From positions 2,046,001-2,110,000 of the forward strand of contig NZ_FTPR01000001.1 in assembly GCF_900156505.1 (NCBI RefSeq): 64,000 nucleotides of DNA. The letters are read 5' to 3'. This stretch comes from Yoonia rosea (lineage in GTDB: Bacteria > Pseudomonadota > Alphaproteobacteria > Rhodobacterales > Rhodobacteraceae). The position numbers and the translations under genes were made by a program. Shown piece after piece: positions 47,999-56,046 of this stretch. How positions within the stretch are numbered: the stretch's first letter is position 1; every line of letters starts with the position of its first letter. The notes under the pieces were generated by a model. The model ran no database searches. It was not told the DNA's origin and saw nothing but the letters and a program-made list of their open reading frames with translations.

Positions 47999-49120
47999 TC
48001 ATACCAATGCCAGATGCTTGTCTGTGTCCGGGGTACCGCTCCGATGCGGCGTGATGTCGTGCCGCAGTAGTTTAAGCCCGACGTCAGGGGCGGCCATGGC
48101 ACGCATCAACGCGCTGTAATTCATCTGAAACCGCATTTCGGACCCGACGCGCAGCGCCGCATGTTGCGTGCCGATGACAAGATGATCGCTCGTTGCACCG
48201 ATAAGGACATTTCCATCAGGCATTGAAAGCCCAAGAATGTCTGTGTCCTGATGCCCAATGGCGAGGATCAATCGTGTGGTTTCTCCGGGGTTCGGCACAA
48301 GGCACAGTTTCGCCAAAGTGGCATCAGCAAAGCTGAGGGACGGGCGCACCGATTTAACGTCGGTCTCAATAATTTCGGCGACCAGTGTAAACGCATCCCT
48401 GAACATTCCGCCTATCTGATCTCCAGAGATCGGATCACTGCCCAAAAGAATTGCCTCGCCGATCCGCAGATCGTTGATGCGACCGGTGGCATGTCCTGCA
48501 AGTGCCCAAGGCAGGTTTGCAGAGTTGCCACCCGATACCGTCTGCAAGACCGGGCCACACTGCCGCTCAACGTTATTTGCAAGGGCAGATAGGGTTTCCA
48601 TATTGGCTGCATTCGGTGCCACCCCGCTCAGACAAGCGAAGTTGGCTCCGATGCCTTTCAGCGCGACACCGGGCATGTCCACCACTTGCAGTGCAATATC
48701 GCCGAGGTCTTGTGGCACGATCCCTTCGCGTTGGTCCCCCATTTCGACCATCAGGATTATGCCGTGAACCCTGTTTTGACGGATGGCGGCCGCCGCAAGG
48801 GCAACTATCACACTCGTCTCGGTGTTGTAGCTTGCCTCACAGACTTGCACGACATCATCGGCCTGGCTCAGCATTGGCGTGCGGATCAAGGTGATCGGAC
48901 ATATCACCCCAGCTTTGCGCAACCTCTGCACATTGTGCAAACGCGCCTCTGCAAGACCAGCAACGCCACCGTCAAGCATGGCTCTGGCGATGATTGGATG
49001 CCCGCAAATCGCCTTGGTCACTCCGGTCACACTGATACCCCGTGCATTCAAGCGCCCGACAATAGTTCTGATGTTGTGGCGTAGCTTGCTCAGATCGACT
49101 TCTACGCGGGGGCTGTTCAT
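47999..49120 (-). CDS. PLP-dependent alanine/ornithine-racemase-like enzyme
   Basis: 373-aa fold-type III PLP protein. The N-terminal barrel begins VEVDLSKLRHNIRTIVGRL with the PLP Lys36 in GVTKAICGHP. Further barrel landmarks: ILMVEMGDQREGI, GIGANFACLSG, and SGGNSANLP. The C-terminal domain is shorter and differs from standard alanine racemase; the family resembles YhfX and ornithine racemase rather than Alr/DadX. It overlaps the DUF1611 gene by 4 bp, so the two are co-translated. Probably interconverts L- and D-forms of an amino acid or an N-substituted one; the substrate is not known. Confidence 0.8.
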   Translation of the reverse strand: MNSPRVEVDLSKLRHNIRTIVGRLNARGISVTGVTKAICGHPIIARAMLDGGVAGLAEARLHNVQRLRKAGVICPITLIRTPMLSQADDVVQVCEASYNTETSVIVALAAAAIRQNRVHGIILMVEMGDQREGIVPQDLGDIALQVVDMPGVALKGIGANFACLSGVAPNAANMETLSALANNVERQCGPVLQTVSGGNSANLPWALAGHATGRINDLRIGEAILLGSDPISGDQIGGMFRDAFTLVAEIIETDVKSVRPSLSFADATLAKLCLVPNPGETTRLILAIGHQDTDILGLSMPDGNVLIGATSDHLVIGTQHAALRVGSEMRFQMNYSALMRAMAAPDVGLKLLRHDITPHRSGTPDTDKHLALV

Positions 49121-50316
49121 ATCGCGGCCACGGGTGTCCCTTGCTGCAAGCCGGGATAAGCAGCAAGAACCATGGCCAACAAATGTGCCGCTGGTCGGCT
49201 GAGTGCGTCGGTGACGGGCAGTCCAAGACCTTCGCTTTGTGCCGCGATTGCATCTGTGATCTCGGCGTCTGACATATCTTCGTGATTAAGTGTGACGCCG
49301 ATGACATTGGTATCCGCAAATGCCTCGATCAACGCAATTTCGCTTGCAGGTGTGGGCATTGGCATGTTCGGGAAATCGCAGCGATGGGCGCGTTTTGGTG
49401 CGTGCTGAAGGATGACAGCGTCCGGTTGGCTGCCGCGCAGAATAAAAGCGGACGTGCAGAAGGCCGGATGACTTAAGGCGCCTTGGCCTTCGATCAGAAT
49501 GACATCAAGTTGCTCTGCTTGCGAGGCTGCAACAATCGCACCCTCCAGTTCGCCACAGCAGAATTGCGGCGGCACAGCATCCATAGCCACACCATATTTT
49601 GCGCCCTGCATCAAACCCGTTTGGCCGGTGCCAACAAGCACGGTCTTGATGCCTTTTGCATTCAAGGCCCGCGCCAGAACGGTGGCCGTCGTGCGTTTTC
49701 CGATGGCACAATCGGTTCCAAGTACAGCAATTCGGAGCGCATCAACATTTGCGACACTGCCATCGAACAATCGCATGTCTTTGCTGGGCTTGGGTTTGCG
49801 GATGTCGCGGATAGTGACGTTTCGTTCAGACGCTGCAGCGGCAATTTCGGCGTCGTCGCTCAGATATTCATGCAAGCCACTGACGATGTTCATGCCACGT
49901 GCGACCGCATCCAGAACCACGTCACGATCAGCAGGCGAAAGCCGCCCTGAAGACGGCGCCATCCCGTAGATGAAGGTGTCGGGAACAACAGTTTCATTGG
50001 CCACAGCAGCATCGAGGTTTTCGAAGATCGGTATGTGGTTCATTGCCTTATCAAGAACCTGACCACTGTCATTGCCGCCATGGGCGCTATCGATGACAGA
50101 AAGTATCCTGTAGGCCTGTGAATGACGTACGAGGCCATTCGCGGTTTTGCCATCAATCCTGGCAAAGTTACCCTCGCAATAGACAATTGCCGTTGGCGAC
50201 AATCCAGTCTGTGTGACGGATGCCGGTTGTGTCACCGCGTCACGCGCCAGCGGCGGCGCTTGCGCACCCCTGACAGGACGGCGGATGCTGTCTAATTTTA
50301 GAAGGTCGGCGTTCAT
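49117..50316 (-). CDS. DUF1611 P-loop protein (DgcN-like)
   Basis: 399 aa. An N-terminal Rossmann-like domain (about 40-190, with IVYCEGNF, SAHGGNDSGQ and GMNIVSGLHEYLSDD) is followed by a P-loop domain with GTDCAIGKRTTA (200-211), LVGTGQTGLMQGAKYG, IEGQGALSHPAF, and VTLNHEDM. This is the DUF1611 family; one member, DgcN, has been reported as a D-glutamate N-acetyltransferase acting with the racemase DgcA. ATG at 50316 has AGGAAAA upstream; an 82-residue in-phase extension looks non-coding. It is the first gene of the pair with the PLP racemase, which suggests D-amino-acid metabolism (inference). Confidence 0.82.
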   Translation of the reverse strand: MNADLLKLDSIRRPVRGAQAPPLARDAVTQPASVTQTGLSPTAIVYCEGNFARIDGKTANGLVRHSQAYRILSVIDSAHGGNDSGQVLDKAMNHIPIFENLDAAVANETVVPDTFIYGMAPSSGRLSPADRDVVLDAVARGMNIVSGLHEYLSDDAEIAAAASERNVTIRDIRKPKPSKDMRLFDGSVANVDALRIAVLGTDCAIGKRTTATVLARALNAKGIKTVLVGTGQTGLMQGAKYGVAMDAVPPQFCCGELEGAIVAASQAEQLDVILIEGQGALSHPAFCTSAFILRGSQPDAVILQHAPKRAHRCDFPNMPMPTPASEIALIEAFADTNVIGVTLNHEDMSDAEITDAIAAQSEGLGLPVTDALSRPAAHLLAMVLAAYPGLQQGTPVAAI

Positions 50317-50408
50317 GATGTTTTTCCTATTGTTGGTCGCACCGAGGGCAACCCTGTGGTCGCCATCACGTGTTGAAGCCATGGGTTTCGCGCCAAACAC
50401 ACGGCCTT

Positions 50409-50642
50409 TCAGAAGGCACTTGCCTTTGGACTTTCGAAAGTCCTGTTGCAGTCCCATCCGTCGCCACAGCTCTTTGCGCTGCCGCTTTCGGGCATGGATT
50501 GCGCGAATGCAGGCATTGCAAGAATAAACAGAGCGATGACAGGACCGAGGCCAAACACCCAAATCATTCGGGTGTCTGCCAAGAGACGTGTTCCGCAGGT
50601 TGTTTGAGGCAATTGCAGCCTTGATTTTGAATTATCATCCAT
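50409..50642 (-). CDS. Possible small membrane or secreted protein
   Basis: 77 aa if started at the ATG that overlaps the end of the preceding gene by 8 nt. A hydrophobic segment (MIWVFGLGPVIALFILAM) with an AFAQS-like cleavage site precedes a short tail with two Cys (AKSCGDGWDCNRTFE). A start at the internal ATG at 50567 would give a 52-aa secreted peptide. No good ribosome-binding site for either. Could be a chance frame; it lies between DUF1611 and a conserved hypothetical on the same strand. Confidence 0.35.
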   Translation of the reverse strand: MDDNSKSRLQLPQTTCGTRLLADTRMIWVFGLGPVIALFILAMPAFAQSMPESGSAKSCGDGWDCNRTFESPKASAF

Positions 50643-50985
50643 CGAGCGCAAGCCCCGCCATGCACGCGTCTGCAAGGTCGCGGTTTGGCACGTCTGAACC
50701 AGGATGGGTCGCCCAGCCTGTTTCCATCATCGCTGTGCGGCGGCGATAACCAGAGAGATCCTGAAGAATGGCAAGTTTCGCAGTGCGTTCCGGATCAATC
50801 GCCGACATGTTGACGCAAACTGGCACCATCGCCAATGTTACTTCATCAGCTGCCAGTTCCCTCGCCATTGTCTGGGCATTGGCGCTCGTTGTCCAACCAC
50901 CCCAGGAGAAGCCAACGAGAGAAGCTGCGATTGCGCCACCCAAAGCACCGTAGATGCTGGGTTTCGTCCATTCTGGAAAAGTCAT
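50635..50985 (-). CDS. Conserved hypothetical membrane-anchored protein
   Basis: 116 aa. N-terminus MTFPEWTKPSIYGALGGAIA with one membrane segment (about 12-33, containing LVGFSWGGWTTSA), then an exported helical part with conserved-looking VTLAMVPVCVNMSAIDPERT, METGWATHPGSDVPN and RDLADACMAGL, and two Cys. I recall near-identical proteins widely in Alphaproteobacteria, all without a known function. It starts with AAGG-like bases upstream. Lies at the left border of the gene-poor stretch. Confidence 0.75.
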   Translation of the reverse strand: MTFPEWTKPSIYGALGGAIAASLVGFSWGGWTTSANAQTMARELAADEVTLAMVPVCVNMSAIDPERTAKLAILQDLSGYRRRTAMMETGWATHPGSDVPNRDLADACMAGLALDG

Positions 50986-51421
50986 TTTTTGGTCCTTTGA
51001 CGGAGAAAGCGCCGCCTCACTGTTTTTATGCGCAGATAAATTCTTGCGTCAGGGCCGTTTCCAAGTCGTTTTGGCCGACAGGGCGCTGTTCATATCTGGT
51101 CGCAAGTCTTGCACGTATCCGGCCGCCAACGCGGATCAATCCACCGCATCGTTCGTTGGGTCGTGCGCGATAACATCGGCAAGCTTCCCAAACATCACAG
51201 CCTTGCTAAGGGGCGTGACAGCTGAATTTACATGATAGAATGTTGCCGTTCGCTGTGTCAGACGGTGCGCCTGAGCGGCAAAAGACGACAACTGTTGTAT
51301 GACTGACCTAGTCTCTCGGCACCGGGATTACAACGTAAGCTGACTGGGTTCCGGTCTTAAGACCACCAACGCCTGCCAAAAGAAGAAGACACGCAAGCTT
51401 TCCCACAATCCGTCCAACAGC

Positions 51422-51664
51422 TTACCTGATCCGCTTGCCCACGATGACCATGTGATCGCGCAGATGATCGCAGTTGCCCAAAGCGCATGCTGGTCGGCGC
51501 GGGCATTCGCATGTGAACGTGTAAACTGTTTTGGTCAGAGCCCAATTGGTTAAGGCCGCGCCGCGAACCGCTTCGCAGTGGCGTCTTGCAATCCAATCAA
51601 TGCTGTGTTTCGTTTTGAACTCTGAAAGCTGACACGGACTCTGTCCGAACGCATCAGAAGACAA
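51422..51664 (-). pseudogene. Cys-rich ORF without a convincing start (gene remnant or missed gene)
   Basis: The frame ends in a compact Cys cluster (TFTCECPRRPACALGNCDHL) and GKRIR, which looks like a zinc-binding miniprotein rather than random translation. No ATG or GTG is available; only a TTG at 51664 with no ribosome-binding site, next to the palindrome at 51666-51680. Either a TTG-started 80-aa protein divergent from ugpB, or the 3' remnant of a lost gene. Confidence 0.3.
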
Positions 51665-51665
51665 A

Positions 51666-51680
51666 TCACCATAATGGTGA
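51666..51680. promoter_or_regulatory. Candidate operator upstream of ugpB
   Basis: Perfect palindrome TCACCATAATGGTGA, ending 3 nt before the ugpB ribosome-binding site GGGAGG and 13 nt before its ATG. The position would let a bound repressor block the operon. No PhoB-type direct repeat was recognised nearby. The regulator is unknown. Confidence 0.45.
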
Positions 51681-51693
51681 CCAGGGAGGAAAC

Positions 51694-53004
51694 ATGAAAA
51701 ATTCAATGATCGGCGCGCTCGCCGTATCCACAATGCTGACGCCGATTGCCGCGTCTGCGCAAACAGAAATCCAGTTTTGGCATGCGTTTACTGGCCGTCT
51801 TGGCGAATTGGTCGCGGCGCAAGTTGAAGAATTCAACGCAAGCCAAAGCGACTATGTTGTCGTGCAAAGTCACAAAGGCAACTACTCGGAAACACTGAAC
51901 GCTGGCATTGCGGCGTTCCGCGCGGGCGAACAGCCGCATATTCTTATGGTGTTCGAAGTCGGCACAGCCACAATGATGGCCGCCACAGGTGCCGTGCGCC
52001 CCGCATATGAAGTCATGGCACAAGCGGGTGGGGCCCTTGATCAAGACGCATATATCGGCGCGGTCAAAGGGTATTATACGTCCACGGAAGGCGACATGCT
52101 GTCCTTGCCATTCAATGCGTCTACACCTGTTTTGTGGGTCAACCGCGATGCAATGGCCGCAGCGGGCGTCGATCCTGACACTGACCTGTCCACATGGCAG
52201 AACGTCGATGCGGTGCTGACTGCGCTTCAGGAAGGCGGAGAGGATTGCCCTCTTGTCACCGCTTGGCAAAGCTGGATCCATCTGGAAAACTTCTCGGCCT
52301 ATCATGACGTCCCATTTGCATCTCAAGACAACGGGTTTGCGGGTGTGGACACGGAATTGATGCTGAACGGGGAAGCGCAGATCGCGCATCTGACGGCGAT
52401 GGGTCAATGGGCGCAGGATGGTAAATTCATCTATACCGGACGTCGCAATGAAGGTGGTGCGAACTTCCGTTCCGGCGAATGTGCGTTGTTTACCGAAAGC
52501 TCGGCAGGGTACGCAGGTATCACCGCAGAGGCCGAATTCGACTTTGATGTGCGTCCGCTTCCGTATTGGGAAGGCGTTGGCAACGCGCCACAGAACACGA
52601 TCATTGGCGGGGCCTCTTTGTGGGTCATGGAAGGCCACGAGGCCGATGAATACACGGGCGCCGGCGCATTCCTGAACTTCCTGTCGTCTTCGGATGTCCA
52701 AGCCAAGTGGCACCAGGACACGGGCTATTTGCCGATCACAGCCGAAGCGAGCGCCGCAACCGCGGCCTCCGGTTTCTATGAAGCAAATCCCGGAACAGAC
52801 ATTGCGGTAATCCAGATGACCGCAAACGAGCCGACGGCCAATTCCAAAGGCCTCCGTCTTGGGTCGTTTGACCAGATCCGCGGCATCATCGACGAAGAGC
52901 TCGAAGCGATCTGGGCTGGTGACAAATCCGCCCAGGAGGCGATGGACAGTGCCAAAGAGCGTGGCGACGCCTTGCTGCGCCGCTTTGAAGCTGCGAACCG
53001 CTAG
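51694..53004 (+). CDS. ugpB: sn-Glycerol-3-phosphate ABC transporter substrate-binding protein
   Basis: 436-aa periplasmic binding protein. Signal peptide (1-22, cut near ASAQT). The mature start TEIQFWHAFTGRLGELV is typical of UgpB, with the Trp-His ligand pair, and NYSETLNAGIAAFRAGEQPH and SLPFNASTPVLWVNRDAM follow the family closely. Captures glycerol-3-phosphate or glycerophosphodiesters. GGGAGG precedes the ATG. First of four genes, separated from ugpA by a hairpin. Compared with E. coli the order is ugpB-A-E-C and ugpQ is missing. Confidence 0.93.
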   Translation: MKNSMIGALAVSTMLTPIAASAQTEIQFWHAFTGRLGELVAAQVEEFNASQSDYVVVQSHKGNYSETLNAGIAAFRAGEQPHILMVFEVGTATMMAATGAVRPAYEVMAQAGGALDQDAYIGAVKGYYTSTEGDMLSLPFNASTPVLWVNRDAMAAAGVDPDTDLSTWQNVDAVLTALQEGGEDCPLVTAWQSWIHLENFSAYHDVPFASQDNGFAGVDTELMLNGEAQIAHLTAMGQWAQDGKFIYTGRRNEGGANFRSGECALFTESSAGYAGITAEAEFDFDVRPLPYWEGVGNAPQNTIIGGASLWVMEGHEADEYTGAGAFLNFLSSSDVQAKWHQDTGYLPITAEASAATAASGFYEANPGTDIAVIQMTANEPTANSKGLRLGSFDQIRGIIDEELEAIWAGDKSAQEAMDSAKERGDALLRRFEAANR

Positions 53005-53012
53005 GTTCTAAA

Positions 53013-53038
53013 CGGCAGGCCTCGTAGGGGGCCTGCCG
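53013..53038 (+). terminator. Hairpin between ugpB and ugpA (attenuator type)
   Basis: 9-bp perfect stem CGGCAGGCC / GGCCTGCCG with an 8-nt loop in the 52-nt gap, without a T-run. It probably protects or partly ends the ugpB message, giving more binding protein than permease, as is common in ABC importer operons. Confidence 0.6.
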
Positions 53039-53056
53039 ATTGCAGGCGGGGAGACC

Positions 53057-53938
53057 ATGGAAAAACGCGTCATATTTCGGGGCTGGTTACTGCCCGCATT
53101 GCTGATTGCACCGCAGGTTTTGATTTCCGCGGTCTTCTTTTTCTATCCGGCGGGTCAGGCGATATGGCAGTCGCTGTTCATACCCGACCCCTTTGGCCTG
53201 TCATCGCAATTCGTGGGCCTTGGCAATTTCGAATTTCTGCTGAGTGACAGGTTTTATCGCGCCTCCTTTGCGACTACGGCGGTGTTTTCCATCCTTGTAA
53301 CACTGTGCTCGATGATCCCCGCCCTTTTCCTTGCCGTGATCGCGGACCGCTTGATCAAAGGGTCAGGCGTTTACCGCACGATGCTGATCTGGCCTTACGC
53401 TGTCGCACCTGCAATCGCAGGCGTTCTCTGGCTCTTTATGTTCAACACCCGTGTGGGCGTCGTGTCCTGGTACCTTGGCACCCTTGGCTATGACTGGAAC
53501 CATGTGCTGAATGGTGGCGAGGCGATGGGACTTGTTGTTGTCGCATCCGCATGGGGGCGGATCAGCTATAATTTCCTGTTCTTTTTTGCCGCACTGCAGG
53601 CTGTGCCCCGCTCCGTGATCGAAGCCGCAGCCATTGATGGTGCACGGTTCTGGAAGCGGTTCTGGACGATCGTTCTGCCACTCCTGTCGCCAACGACGTT
53701 CTTTTTGTTGGTGGTGAACGTGGTCTATTCCTTCTTTGAAACCTTTGGTGTGATCCACACGATCACCTCTGGCGGACCGCAACAATCAACGACGATCTTG
53801 GTTTATAAGGTCTTCTCGGACGGCTTTGTCGGGCAGGATCTGGGGTCGTCCTCGGCACAATCCGTCATCCTGCTTGTCGTTGTGGGCCTGTTGACGATCA
53901 TCCAGTTCAAGTTTGTCGAAAAGCGGGTGCATTACTGA
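53057..53938 (+). CDS. ugpA: Glycerol-3-phosphate ABC transporter permease UgpA
   Basis: 293-aa inner-membrane permease with six TM segments. The EAA loop that contacts the ATPase is [20 protein letters not shown]. The N-terminus [20 protein letters not shown] fits UgpA. GGGGAG lies just upstream. It forms the channel with UgpE; the stop overlaps the ugpE ATG by 1 nt (TGATG). Confidence 0.93.
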   Translation: MEKRVIFRGWLLPALLIAPQVLISAVFFFYPAGQAIWQSLFIPDPFGLSSQFVGLGNFEFLLSDRFYRASFATTAVFSILVTLCSMIPALFLAVIADRLIKGSGVYRTMLIWPYAVAPAIAGVLWLFMFNTRVGVVSWYLGTLGYDWNHVLNGGEAMGLVVVASAWGRISYNFLFFFAALQAVPRSVIEAAAIDGARFWKRFWTIVLPLLSPTTFFLLVVNVVYSFFETFGVIHTITSGGPQQSTTILVYKVFSDGFVGQDLGSSSAQSVILLVVVGLLTIIQFKFVEKRVHY

Positions 53939-54795
53939 TGGCGCGTGAAATCCATGGCATGGTCGAGAAACGTGGTGCGGGCCTTTGGCTGACCCATGTC
54001 TTTATGATCATAGGCGTTCTGGTCATCTTCTTTCCGATCTGGTTGGCATTTGTGGCCTCCACGGTCACGCAGCCTGAGATCGTCAGGCCACCCATGCCCC
54101 TTTTGCCCGGCGACCAGTTCGTCGAGAATTACACCAAGGCGCTGTTTTCGGGCGTCAACGTCCCTGTCGCGACGATGCTTTTCAATAGTCTGATCATGGC
54201 AATCGGCATTGCCGTGGGTAAAATCGTGATCTCGCTGCTCTCTGCCTTTGCGATCGTCTACTTCCGGTTTCCGGGCCGGATGATCTTTTTCTGGATGATT
54301 TTCCTGACACTGATGCTGCCGGTTGAGGTGCGCATCGTGCCAACCTATGAGGTCGTTGCGGGCTTTGGGATGCTCAACAGCTATGGAGGTCTGATCTTTC
54401 CGCTGATCGCCTCTGCCACGGCCACATTCTTGTTCCGCCAGTTTTTCCTGACGATCCCCGATGAACTGGCCGAGGCGGCCCGCGTTGATGGCGCAAGCCC
54501 GATGCGGTTCTTCTGGGATATTGTTGTTCCGATGAGCCGGACCAATGTCGCGGCGCTGTTTGTTATTCTGTTCATCTATGGGTGGAACCAATACCTGTGG
54601 CCCCTTCTGATCACGACCGATCCGGAAATGAACACCATCGTCATGGGGATTAAACAGATGTTCCCATCAGGCGATGACACGGCTGACTGGCCTGTGATCA
54701 TGGCAACCTCAATTCTTGCAATGATCCCTCCGGTGATCGTTGTGATCAGTATGCAACGGCTGTTTATCCGCGGCCTCGTCGATAGCGAGAAATAA
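53938..54795 (+). CDS. ugpE: Glycerol-3-phosphate ABC transporter permease UgpE
   Basis: 285-aa second permease with six TM segments. The EAA loop reads [20 protein letters not shown], and [20 protein letters not shown] and the conserved [11 protein letters not shown] follow. C-terminus IRGLVDSEK is typical. Coupled to ugpA by overlap; ugpC starts 3 nt after its stop. Confidence 0.93.
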   Translation: MAREIHGMVEKRGAGLWLTHVFMIIGVLVIFFPIWLAFVASTVTQPEIVRPPMPLLPGDQFVENYTKALFSGVNVPVATMLFNSLIMAIGIAVGKIVISLLSAFAIVYFRFPGRMIFFWMIFLTLMLPVEVRIVPTYEVVAGFGMLNSYGGLIFPLIASATATFLFRQFFLTIPDELAEAARVDGASPMRFFWDIVVPMSRTNVAALFVILFIYGWNQYLWPLLITTDPEMNTIVMGIKQMFPSGDDTADWPVIMATSILAMIPPVIVVISMQRLFIRGLVDSEK

Positions 54796-54798
54796 GAT

Positions 54799-55881
54799 AT
54801 GGCAACGGTTTCCCTCAAGGACGTCAAGAAAAGCTTTGGCGCAACCCATGTGATCCACGGCATCACAACCGAGATCGAGGATGGCGAGTTCATCGTCATC
54901 GTCGGGCCGTCCGGCTGTGGAAAATCGACTTTGCTGCGCCTTGTTGCAGGGTTGGAGACATTGACCGCCGGTGACGTCTTGATCGGCGGCGAGCGCGCGA
55001 ATGACAAGGAGCCGATGGACCGCGACATCGCAATGGTGTTCCAGAACTATGCGCTTTATCCGCATATGTCAGTGCGCCAGAACATGGGATACGGGCTGAA
55101 AATCGCCAGAATGCCCAAGGATCAGATCGACGCAAAAGTCGTCGCTGCCGCGAAACTGTTGCAACTTGAGCCGCTGCTTGATCGTAAACCAAAGCAACTA
55201 TCGGGTGGGCAACGCCAGCGCGTTGCGATGGGCCGCGCTATCGTGCGAGAACCGGCCGTGTTCTTGTTTGACGAACCTCTTTCAAATCTGGACGCAAAAC
55301 TACGGGTTCAGATGCGTCTTGAAATCAAAGAGCTACAGTCCAAGCTGGGTATCACATCGCTCTATGTCACCCACGATCAGGTCGAAGCGATGACGATGGC
55401 GGACCGCATGATCGTCATGAACGGAGGGATTGCCGAACAGATCGGTACGCCTCTGGAAGTCTACGAAACACCCCGCACGCTGTTCGCGGCACAGTTCATC
55501 GGAAGCCCCGCTATGAACATCGTGGACGCCGAGGTGAGGGGTGGGAAAATTCTGTTTCAGGGGCAGATTGTAGCAGAGGCCAGTGGCGCGGATGGGCCAG
55601 TAAAACTAGGCGTTCGGCCAGAACATCTTGTCCCAGATGAGGCAGGGCCGTTGCGTGTCACCGTGAAACTGGCGGAACCGCTTGGTGCGAATACTCTTTT
55701 GCATGGCGCAATCGAAGGGTCGGCCGATAGCTTTACGGTCAGCCTGCAAGGTGTCCACCAAGCCGCCCTCGTCAGCGATGTGCGCAGCTTTCACATCGAA
55801 CAGGGCAAAGCCCATATATTTGACGTTGAAACAGGCCTGCGCCGCGCGGCAGATACTGACAAATCAGTCTCTGCGGGCTGA
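54799..55881 (+). CDS. ugpC: Glycerol-3-phosphate ABC transporter ATP-binding protein UgpC
   Basis: 360-aa MalK-like ATPase. Walker A GPSGCGKST (about 37-45), signature LSGGQRQRVAMGRA, Walker B VFLFDEPLSNLDA, switch His in VTHDQVEAMTMADR, and a C-terminal OB-fold (TOBE) domain from about residue 240 with LGVRPEHL. It energises UgpA/UgpE. Last gene of the operon; 165 bp with no gene separate it from the convergent gshA. Confidence 0.94.
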   Translation: MATVSLKDVKKSFGATHVIHGITTEIEDGEFIVIVGPSGCGKSTLLRLVAGLETLTAGDVLIGGERANDKEPMDRDIAMVFQNYALYPHMSVRQNMGYGLKIARMPKDQIDAKVVAAAKLLQLEPLLDRKPKQLSGGQRQRVAMGRAIVREPAVFLFDEPLSNLDAKLRVQMRLEIKELQSKLGITSLYVTHDQVEAMTMADRMIVMNGGIAEQIGTPLEVYETPRTLFAAQFIGSPAMNIVDAEVRGGKILFQGQIVAEASGADGPVKLGVRPEHLVPDEAGPLRVTVKLAEPLGANTLLHGAIEGSADSFTVSLQGVHQAALVSDVRSFHIEQGKAHIFDVETGLRRAADTDKSVSAG

Positions 55882-56046
55882 GTTGCACCAGCGGTTTCTC
55901 TAAGTCGTCACATCCATTCGCGCAGCAGTCGATTGCGGTGCATCAGCAGCGCCTTTGAATGCCAACCAGCGACGCGCGAGACCGGGCTTAGAGCTGCCTT
56001 TCGCTGCAGCTTCTTTGAACGTCAAAGATCCTTTGGTGCACGCGGC

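Larger units (their letters stand above)
50986..51693. other. Gene-poor stretch upstream of ugpB
   Basis: 708 bp between a minus-strand hypothetical and plus-strand ugpB. It holds a 12-bp palindrome GGTCTTAAGACC (51353-51364), one weak Cys-rich minus-strand frame (51422-51664) and a palindrome just upstream of ugpB. Open frames elsewhere in it have no start signal or recognisable protein character. No tRNA or mobile-element ends are seen. Confidence 0.6.

Noticed and set aside
50986..51240. 93-aa plus-strand frame beginning at 50954
   Set aside because: Starts inside a conserved gene on the other strand, has no ribosome-binding site, and no protein-like pattern.
51600..51693. PhoB box upstream of ugpB
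   Set aside because: CTGACAC/CTCTGTC fragments are present but not in the spaced direct-repeat form required.
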